Shown: positions 1-6,187 of the stretch, one piece after another | How the letters are laid out: the number at the start of each line of letters is the position of its first letter | Numbering within the stretch: the stretch's first letter is position 1 | Source: Deltaproteobacteria bacterium | GTDB taxonomy: Bacteria; Desulfobacterota; Binatia; DP-6 | Length of the DNA: 12,126 bases | Reading direction: 5' to 3' | Assembly: GCA_005879205.1 (NCBI GenBank) | Contig: VBLD01000033.1 | Coordinates: forward strand, 2,861 to 14,986 | Program-made: the position numbers and the translations under genes | The notes under the pieces: model-generated | Told to the model about the DNA's origin: nothing | The model's database searches: none | What the model saw: only the letters and a program-made list of their open reading frames with translations

Positions 1-1308
1 AACCCCGTCATGGGGATCGTCGTGATGGTCGTGCTCTACCTGTTGAGCGTCTATCCGGCCCTCCTGCAGTCGCTCGGCTTCCTCACGGTCGCCAACCTGC
101 TCGGCGTCGGCTTTCTCGTTTCGCTGGCCGTCCACGTGCTCAACAACCGCGACCTCTCGTTCCTGAGATGCCCACAGGTTCTCGTCTTTGCCGCGATCGG
201 GCTTCTGCTGCTCGGCTCCACCAGCCACTCTTCGCTGGCCTTTCCGCTCCTCCGCGCCAGCCGCGGCAAGGCCTTCATGCTCGACAAGACCTCCGACCTG
301 GCGCACGACTTCATCACCCGCCTCGCCTTCCTCATCTTCTTTCTCGCCTTCGTCCGCACCCGCCGCGACGTCCGCGCGGTGTTTCTCGCCTACATGCTGG
401 CGCTCTACTGCGCGGTGCCGTCGGCCCTCGTCAACTGGCTGCAGGGCAACCTGAAGCTCGGATTCCGTGCCATGGCCGGGGTCACGGCCGGCGGCAACGC
501 GAACAAGCTCGCGATGATCTGTCTGATGGAGATGGGGTGCTGGTGGTACTGGGCGTTGTCGCGGCCGGGACGCGGCCGGCGCATCGTCGCGCTCGGTGCC
601 ATCGGTGCCGCCCTCCTGGTCTTCCTGGCGACCGGCTCGCGCAGCGGCCTGCTCGGCGCGGTCGTGTTCGTGCTGTTGGTCCAGACCGGCCCGCGGGCCT
701 TCCGCGTCCCGACGGCGTACGTCGCCGCGGGCTGCGTTGCCAGCGTCCTGCTCATCGCGACGGTGATCCCGCAGGGGGACTGGTCGCGGATGACGCACAT
801 CATGCCCACCAAGGCGGAGGACCGCGGCGCGGCGTCGTCGAACAAGATGCGCGAGGCGGCGATCCTGAGCGGCTGGCAGATGATCAAGGACCACCCCTGG
901 CTCGGCGTCGGCCTGGGGAATTTCCGCGAAGTCTCCCGCCAGGTATACAACGATACTTTCTTTCGACCTCCTCACAACTCCTACCTCTGGGCAGCGTCGG
1001 AAGGGGGCGTCTTCTCCCTGTCACTCTATCTCCTCCTCTTCTGGATCACGTGGCGCGACCTGCGACGGGTGACCCGGCTCGCATCGCGCGACCCGGAGGT
1101 GGGCTACATCGCTGCGGCGATGCGCGTCGTGTACGTGCTGTTCTGCTTCTTCGCGCTCTTTTCCGACCTCTGGCAGTCGCCGTTCACCTACATCCTGATC
1201 GGTCAGATCGTCACCATGCGGCGCCACGTCGAGTCCTTGTCCGAGCCGGCGGTTGCCGTCGCCGGCCCGATCCGCTGGGGCCGCGACGCCCTGCCGGTCC
1301 TGGCATGA
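1..1308 (+). CDS. O-antigen ligase/polymerase family membrane protein (Wzy/WaaL-like), probably 5'-truncated by window edge
   Basis: This is a polytopic inner-membrane protein of the Wzy_C (O-antigen ligase/polymerase) superfamily. Such proteins join lipid-linked glycan units, or transfer them to an acceptor, on the periplasmic face. About ten hydrophobic segments are visible. Counting from the ATG at base 10, the family signatures are SRSG at residues 210-213, HPWLGVGLGNF at 295-305 and PHNSY at 321-325; the last two lie in the large periplasmic loop before the final membrane segments. The frame is open to base 1 (Asn-Pro-Val before the Met) and no Shine-Dalgarno is visible in bases 1-9. Relatives usually carry one more short N-terminal segment, so the true start is probably outside the window. 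ATG 10 would give 432 residues and remains possible. The stop overlaps the next start (ATGA). The superfamily is secure; polymerase versus ligase cannot be decided from sequence. Confidence 0.9.
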   Translation, partial: NPVMGIVVMVVLYLLSVYPALLQSLGFLTVANLLGVGFLVSLAVHVLNNRDLSFLRCPQVLVFAAIGLLLLGSTSHSSLAFPLLRASRGKAFMLDKTSDLAHDFITRLAFLIFFLAFVRTRRDVRAVFLAYMLALYCAVPSALVNWLQGNLKLGFRAMAGVTAGGNANKLAMICLMEMGCWWYWALSRPGRGRRIVALGAIGAALLVFLATGSRSGLLGAVVFVLLVQTGPRAFRVPTAYVAAGCVASVLLIATVIPQGDWSRMTHIMPTKAEDRGAASSNKMREAAILSGWQMIKDHPWLGVGLGNFREVSRQVYNDTFFRPPHNSYLWAASEGGVFSLSLYLLLFWITWRDLRRVTRLASRDPEVGYIAAAMRVVYVLFCFFALFSDLWQSPFTYILIGQIVTMRRHVESLSEPAVAVAGPIRWGRDALPVLA

Positions 1309-2426
1309 CGCGCGTCGCCTACTTCGCCCCGCTGCTCTACACGGGCGGTACCCAGCGCCACCTCCAGCAGGTGGTGCGCCACCTCGACCCGCGCCGGTTC
1401 AGCGTGCACGTCTACACGCTGCGCGCCGGGGGCGAGGTGGCGGACGAGCTGCGGGCGGCCGGGGTGGCCCTCACCTCGCTCGACGTCGGCGACCGAGGGG
1501 CCACGCCGCAGTTCCTCCGCGGCGTGCTCCGCGCCGCGCGGCTCGTGCGCGCCGCCGGCACCGACGTCGTGCACGGCTACCAGTGGCGACCGGCGCTGGT
1601 CGGGGCGATCGCCGGGTGGCTCGGCGGGGCGCGCCTGGTCGTGGCGAGCAAACGAAGCCTCACCGGCGGCGACCGGTCGGCACGGATCGCCTGGCGCGTG
1701 ATCGCGCGCCTGGCCGACACCGTCGTCGCAAACGCGGACGCCTTGCGCCGGGAGGCCGAGGCGCACGGGGTGCGGGCGCGCTGGGCCGTCATCCCGAGCG
1801 GCGTCGACGTCGAGCATCTGCGCGGCGGCCCGGAGCCGGCGGCGGCCAAGGCGGCGCTCGGGCTCGACCCGCGGCGCCCGGTCGTCGGAACGATCGGTCG
1901 GCTCGAGGAGCGCAAGGGCCACGGCGATTTCCTCGTCGCCACGCGGGCCATGCTCGGGCTCGCCAACGGCCTCGCGCCGCAGGTGTTGATCGTCGGCGAC
2001 GGACCGCTGCGCGCGCGTCTCGAGCGGCAGGTCGTCCACCTCGGCCTCGGAGAGACGGTGCGCTTCACGGGCTCGGTGGCCGACGTGCGCACGCCGCTCG
2101 CCGCGATGGACGTCTTCGTGCTGCCGTCGCACGCCGAGGGGATGTCGAACGCACTCCTCGAGGCGATGGCCGCCGGGCGGCCCGTGGTGGCCACGGCGGT
2201 CGGCGGTACCGTCGAGGCCGTCGACGCGGAGCGCACCGGCATCCTGGTGCCCCCCGGCGATCCCACGGCGCTCGCGGCTGCGGCCGTCGGATTGCTGGCC
2301 GATCCGGCGCGCGCCGCTGCCGTCGCCGGGGCCGCCGCACGCCGGGTCGAGGAGCGCTTCGGGGCCCGCCAGATGGTGGCGCAGCTCGAGCGCCTGTACG
2401 CCGAGCGCCTGGGGGCTGCCGCATGA
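1305..2426 (+). CDS. GT4-family glycosyltransferase (GT-B fold)
   Basis: This is a cytoplasmic retaining glycosyltransferase of the GT4 (Glycos_transf_1) type, 373 residues and typical in length. It would transfer a nucleotide-activated sugar to the growing lipid-linked oligosaccharide. The N-terminal half has the glycine-rich acceptor-side loop (YTGGTQRH, residues 11-18). The C-terminal half shows the donor-binding domain: IPSGVD near 165, GTIGRLEERKGH near 200, IVGDGPLR near 229, and the E-x7-E nucleotide-sugar motif with E278 and E286 in the HAEGMSNALLEAMAAG block. The start is the ATG in the ATGA overlap with the upstream gene; the protein begins directly with the first beta strand (TRVAYFAP), so no earlier start is needed. 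No clear ribosome binding site precedes it, which fits translational coupling. Its stop overlaps the next ATG the same way. Donor and linkage cannot be read from the sequence. Confidence 0.95.
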   Translation: MTRVAYFAPLLYTGGTQRHLQQVVRHLDPRRFSVHVYTLRAGGEVADELRAAGVALTSLDVGDRGATPQFLRGVLRAARLVRAAGTDVVHGYQWRPALVGAIAGWLGGARLVVASKRSLTGGDRSARIAWRVIARLADTVVANADALRREAEAHGVRARWAVIPSGVDVEHLRGGPEPAAAKAALGLDPRRPVVGTIGRLEERKGHGDFLVATRAMLGLANGLAPQVLIVGDGPLRARLERQVVHLGLGETVRFTGSVADVRTPLAAMDVFVLPSHAEGMSNALLEAMAAGRPVVATAVGGTVEAVDAERTGILVPPGDPTALAAAAVGLLADPARAAAVAGAAARRVEERFGARQMVAQLERLYAERLGAAA

Positions 2427-3223
2427 GACCGCGCGCGGCCGTCTTTGCCTTCCACGACGTCGTGCCGGCCGCCGGACTCGCCGAGGTGCCGGCGACGCAC
2501 CGTCCGTATGTGCTCGATCCTCGAGACCTCCACGCCTACCTGCTGGCGGCGGCCGAATCGCCCCGTCGGGCGATCGTCGCCGGCCGCGTGCCGGGCGAGC
2601 TCGGCGGCGGCTTCTTCAGCCTCACCTTCGACGACGGCACCCGGAGCGACTACGAGCACGTCTTTCCGGCGCTCGTCGAGCGCGAGCTCCGGGCGACGTT
2701 CTTCGTCGTCCCGACGCGCATCGACACCCCCGGGCACGTCACCTGGGCGCAGCTCCGCGAGATGCTCGCCGCCGGCATGGAGATCGGCAGCCACTCGATG
2801 ACGCATCCCTTCCTCGACACCCTCGACGAGGCGGGGCTGCGCCGGGAGTACGGCGACTCGAAGCGCTTGCTCGAGGATCGCCTCGGCGCGGCGGTGCGGG
2901 CCGCGTCGTTGCCGCGCGGCTGGGGCCCGCCGGCGCTCGCGCCCATCCTCCAGGACCTCGGCTATCGGGTCTTCTGCACCAGCCGGCTGGGCTGGTGGCA
3001 CCCCGGCGATCCGCCGCTTTCGGTCCCGCGCGTCGGCGTGCGGCGCGGTATGCCGGTCGAGGAGTTCGCGGCCATCGTCGACGCCGAGCGCGGCGCCCTC
3101 TGGCGCCTGCGGACGGTGGAGGCGGCGAAGAACGCCGCCAAAGCTTGCCTCGGCCGGCGCGGATGGAACCGGCTGCGCACGCCTCTCCTCGAGCTCTTCT
3201 ATCGCAACGGGGATGCGCGATGA
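2423..3223 (+). CDS. Polysaccharide deacetylase, NodB/CE4 family (first of a tandem pair)
   Basis: This is a metal-dependent CE4 deacetylase, 266 residues, expected to remove N- or O-acetyl groups from glycan residues. Motif 1 is TFDDG at residues 68-72: D70 is the likely catalytic base and D71 a metal ligand. Motif 2 is HSMTH with metal-binding H124 and H128. Motif 3 is the less common SLPRG form near residue 155 rather than RxPY. Only about 50 residues separate motifs 1 and 2, so the core is compact. No signal peptide or membrane segment is visible, so it may act in the cytoplasm on lipid-linked or nucleotide-linked precursors, although export cannot be excluded. The start is the ATG overlapping the previous stop (ATGA), preceded by a G-run at 2411-2415. 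It ends in a 4-base overlap with a second, clearly different deacetylase. The family assignment is secure; the substrate is unknown. Confidence 0.94.
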   Translation: MRPRAAVFAFHDVVPAAGLAEVPATHRPYVLDPRDLHAYLLAAAESPRRAIVAGRVPGELGGGFFSLTFDDGTRSDYEHVFPALVERELRATFFVVPTRIDTPGHVTWAQLREMLAAGMEIGSHSMTHPFLDTLDEAGLRREYGDSKRLLEDRLGAAVRAASLPRGWGPPALAPILQDLGYRVFCTSRLGWWHPGDPPLSVPRVGVRRGMPVEEFAAIVDAERGALWRLRTVEAAKNAAKACLGRRGWNRLRTPLLELFYRNGDAR

Positions 3224-4230
3224 GTCTCGGGAGCTGGGCCGCCAAGCGCGTGCTGTACCACTCGGGCCTGCTTGCGCTCGCGCGCCTCGCGCGCGCCCGC
3301 ATGCGTGGCCTCGTGCTGCGCTACCACGCCGTGACCGACGGGCCCGAGCCGGTGCTCTACGCGACGCCGGGCATCTGCATGCCGGTCGAGGCCTTCCGCC
3401 TGCAGATGGCGTTCGTCCGCCGCGCCTACCGGGTCGTGGCGCTCGACGAGGTGGTGGAGGCGATCGCCCGCGGCGGCAAGCTGCCCCCGCGCGCGCTCGC
3501 CGTGACCTTCGACGACGGCTACGCCGACAACCATCGGCTGGCGTTTCCCGTGCTCCAGCGGCTCGGCTTCACGGCCACGCTCTACGTGAGCACGGGAGCG
3601 CTCGACGGCGGACCGCCGCTCTGGATGTCGGCGGTCCGCGCGCTCGTGCTGGCCGCGCCGGGCGACGAGCTGGCGGTCGCCGGCCTGCCCGCCGTCGCGC
3701 TCGGACCGGCCGGGGCCCGCGAGTCTGCGGTGCGTACGCTGACGCGCGCGCTCGTGCCGCTCGCGCCGCGCGAGCGCGCCGAACGCCTCGCCGCGACGGC
3801 GCAGGCGATCGGCGTCGACCTCGCGCGGCGGCTCGCGGGCGTCATGCTCGGCTGGGACCAGGTGCGCGAGCTCGCGCGCGCCGGGTGGACGATCGGCGCG
3901 CACACGGTGACCCACCTGAACGTCGCGCTCGCGTCGGCGGCCGAGGCCGAGGCCGAGATCGCCTCCTCGCGCGACGCGATCGCGGCGGCGGTGGGCATCC
4001 GGGCCGCGCACTTCGCGTACCCCAACGCCGGCGGGACCCATCGTTACTTCGGCCCGGAGACCACCGGGCTGCTCCGCCGGCTCGGCTTTCGCTCCGCGGT
4101 CGTGTCGCGCGCGGGTGCGCTGCGGCCGGGTCTGGATCTCTTCACGTTGCCCCGTCTCGGCATCGGCCCGCGGCTCGCTCCGGTCGGCGACCTCGCAGCG
4201 GCGCTCGAGCGGCAGCGGCTGGCAGCCTGA
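3220..4230 (+). CDS. Polysaccharide deacetylase, NodB/CE4 family (second of a tandem pair, with long insertion)
   Basis: This 336-residue CE4 deacetylase differs from its upstream neighbour. The N-terminal block LRYHAVTD (about residues 33-40) is typical of exopolysaccharide-locus deacetylases. Motif 1 is TFDDGYADN with D98 and D99; motif 2 is HTVTH with H228 and H232; motif 3 is FAYPN at 265-269. Between motifs 1 and 2 lies a roughly 128-residue stretch, against about 53 in the first enzyme. It includes an Ala/Arg/Leu-rich helical insertion (about 140-210), so the two proteins are not a recent duplication. The ATG is in the ATGA overlap and has a GGGGA ribosome-binding-like run at 3209-3213 with a 6-base spacer. 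A weakly hydrophobic N-terminus (residues 10-22) might associate with the membrane, but no clear signal peptide is seen. The family is secure; the glycan acted on is unknown. Confidence 0.94.
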   Translation: MSLGSWAAKRVLYHSGLLALARLARARMRGLVLRYHAVTDGPEPVLYATPGICMPVEAFRLQMAFVRRAYRVVALDEVVEAIARGGKLPPRALAVTFDDGYADNHRLAFPVLQRLGFTATLYVSTGALDGGPPLWMSAVRALVLAAPGDELAVAGLPAVALGPAGARESAVRTLTRALVPLAPRERAERLAATAQAIGVDLARRLAGVMLGWDQVRELARAGWTIGAHTVTHLNVALASAAEAEAEIASSRDAIAAAVGIRAAHFAYPNAGGTHRYFGPETTGLLRRLGFRSAVVSRAGALRPGLDLFTLPRLGIGPRLAPVGDLAAALERQRLAA

Positions 4231-4240
4231 GTTCGCGATC

Positions 4241-6187
4241 ATGTGTGGCATTGCAGGAGAGCTGAGGCTTCGCATCGGCGCGCGCGCGCATGCCGGGGAC
4301 GTGCGGGCGATGTGCGACGTCATGACCCATCGCGGTCCGGACGACTTCGGGGAGTTCACCGAGGCCGAGGTGGGGCTCGGCATGCGCCGCCTGTCGATCG
4401 TCGACGTGAGCGGCGGCCACCAGCCGATCGGCAACGAGGACGGCTCGGTCCAGGTGGTGTGCAACGGCGAGATTTACAACAGCCCTGCGCTGCGCTCCGG
4501 GCTGCTCGCCCGCGGGCATCGCTTCCGGACGTCGAGCGACGTCGAGGTGATCGCGCATCTCTACGAGGAGGCGGGGACGGCGGCGCTCGAGCGGCTCGAC
4601 GGCATGTTCGCCTTCGCCCTGTGGGACCGCCGCGCGCATCGCCTCGTGCTCGGCCGCGACCGCGTCGGCATCAAGCCGCTCTACGTGGCCGAGAACGGCG
4701 AGCGACTCCTGTTCGGCTCCGAGGCGAAGTGCCTGCTCGCCGCCGGCGTCGATCCCGCGCTCGACCTCCAGGCGCTGCACGACTACCTGACGCTCGGCTA
4801 CGTGCCGGGCCCGGCGTCGATCTTCGCCGGCGTCCGGCAGCTCGCGCCCGGCCACCTGCTGATCGCGGAGCCCGGAGGCCGGGTGCGCACCGAGCGCTAC
4901 TGGGACCTCCGGGACCACGTCGGCCGCGGCGCGCCGCGGCCGGACGCGGAATGGCAGGCCGAGCTCCTCGCCACCCTGCGGGCGGCGGTCGAGAGCCACC
5001 TGATGAGCGACGTCCCGCTCGGTGTGTTCCTGTCGGGCGGGCTCGATTCGAGCACGATCGTCGCGCTCATGCACGAGCTCGGCGTGCACCCGATCCGCAC
5101 CTTCACGATCGGCTTCGCGGAGCCGAGCTTCGACGAGACCGACGTCGCCCGGCAGGTCGCGGCGCGCTTCGGCACCGAGCACCACGAGCTCGTCGTGCGG
5201 CCGGATGCCGCCACGCTCCTGCCGCAGCTCGTGCGCCACTTCGACGAGCCGTTCGCGGATTCCTCCGCCATCCCCGTCTGGCACGTCTCGGAGCTGGCGC
5301 GCCGGCACGTGAAGGTCGTCCTCTCCGGCGAAGGGGGCGACGAGATGTTCGCCGGCTACGAGACCTACCGGGCCCGACGCCTGGCGTCGCTCTACGCGCG
5401 GCTGCCGCGCGTGATCGGCGGCCGCGTCCTCCCCGAGCTCGTGCGGCGACTCCCGGTGTCGCACGCGCGCGTGAGCTTCGACTACAAGGCGAAGCGCTTC
5501 GTCGCCGGCGCCTACCTCCCGCCGGCCGCCGGCCATCTGTGGTGGAAGACCGTGCTTGCCGAGGACGTGAAGGCCGCGCTCTACGCGAACGGGACGGCGG
5601 CCGAGGTGGATCCGACCGTGCGCCTATTCGAGGACCTCTACGCGGAATCGGACGGCGAGGAGCTCGAGCGTCTGCAGTACGTCGACGCCCGCCTCTTCCT
5701 GCCCGCGGACATCCTGGTGAAGGTCGACCGCATGAGCATGGCGCACTCGCTCGAGGCGCGCGTGCCCTTTCTCGATCGCGCCGTGGTGGAGCTCGCGCGC
5801 CGCCTGCCGGCCCGGCTCCGGCTCCGCGGCCTGACGACCAAGTACGCGCTCCGTCGCGCGATGGCGGGGCGGCTCCCGGCGGCGGTCGTCGACGGCCGCA
5901 AGCGAGGCTTCAACGTGCCGATCCCGGCGTGGCTCACCGGCGAGCTGCGCGACTTCACCCACGACCTGCTGGCGCCGTCGCGGCTCCGCCGCCAGGGGCT
6001 CTTCGATCCCGCCGCCGTCGGCCGGCTGGTGGCCGAGCACATGACGCGACGGGTGGACCACAGCCGGGCCATCTGGGCGCTGCTGGTGCTCGTCGTGTGG
6101 GACGACCTGGTACGCGGCGAGGTGGCTGCGGTCGCGAGCTCTCGACGCGGCGACCACGCGTCGCACGCCAGACCGGAGGCGCCGTGA
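4241..6187 (+). CDS. asnB: Glutamine-hydrolysing asparagine synthetase B-family amidotransferase
   Basis: This is a 648-residue class II glutamine amidotransferase fused to an ATP-pyrophosphatase synthetase domain, full length for the AsnB family. The N-terminal glutaminase starts MCGIAG. C2 is the nucleophile exposed after Met removal, which fixes the start at this ATG. R50, N75 and E77 (CNGEIYN) match the glutamine-binding residues of the family, and HRGPDD is at 30-35. The synthetase domain carries the PP-loop SGGLDSS at 265-271, LSGEGGDE near 363, and the C-terminal KRGFNVPIPAWL block. In glycan loci such proteins are thought to amidate a sugar carboxylate or other acid, or to act with exosortase-associated polysaccharide genes, rather than only make asparagine. 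Placement between deacetylases and a sugar transferase supports that inference. It starts 10 bases after the previous stop with only a weak ribosome binding site. The symbol denotes the family, not a proven substrate. Confidence 0.95.
   Translation: MCGIAGELRLRIGARAHAGDVRAMCDVMTHRGPDDFGEFTEAEVGLGMRRLSIVDVSGGHQPIGNEDGSVQVVCNGEIYNSPALRSGLLARGHRFRTSSDVEVIAHLYEEAGTAALERLDGMFAFALWDRRAHRLVLGRDRVGIKPLYVAENGERLLFGSEAKCLLAAGVDPALDLQALHDYLTLGYVPGPASIFAGVRQLAPGHLLIAEPGGRVRTERYWDLRDHVGRGAPRPDAEWQAELLATLRAAVESHLMSDVPLGVFLSGGLDSSTIVALMHELGVHPIRTFTIGFAEPSFDETDVARQVAARFGTEHHELVVRPDAATLLPQLVRHFDEPFADSSAIPVWHVSELARRHVKVVLSGEGGDEMFAGYETYRARRLASLYARLPRVIGGRVLPELVRRLPVSHARVSFDYKAKRFVAGAYLPPAAGHLWWKTVLAEDVKAALYANGTAAEVDPTVRLFEDLYAESDGEELERLQYVDARLFLPADILVKVDRMSMAHSLEARVPFLDRAVVELARRLPARLRLRGLTTKYALRRAMAGRLPAAVVDGRKRGFNVPIPAWLTGELRDFTHDLLAPSRLRRQGLFDPAAVGRLVAEHMTRRVDHSRAIWALLVLVVWDDLVRGEVAAVASSRRGDHASHARPEAP
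6175..6179 (+). promoter_or_regulatory. Ribosome binding site for the GTG-started fusion gene
   Basis: GGAGG sits 4 bases before the GTG at 6184, inside the end of the amidotransferase gene. It supports the GTG start, which overlaps the upstream TGA. The reading frame before it is only an Arg/Pro-rich shadow of the amidotransferase, so an earlier start is not credible. Confidence 0.65.

Noticed and set aside
168..1304. N-terminal extension of the GT4 frame across gene 1
   Set aside because: Out-of-frame reading of the membrane protein gives Arg-rich nonsense. The GT-B fold starts at the ATG in the ATGA overlap.
4243..6183. Upstream extension of the sugar-transferase fusion frame across the amidotransferase gene
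   Set aside because: The extension is Arg/Pro/Ala-rich and motif-free, while the overlapping frame encodes a complete AsnB-family protein. The GTG at 6184 with GGAGG is the sensible start.
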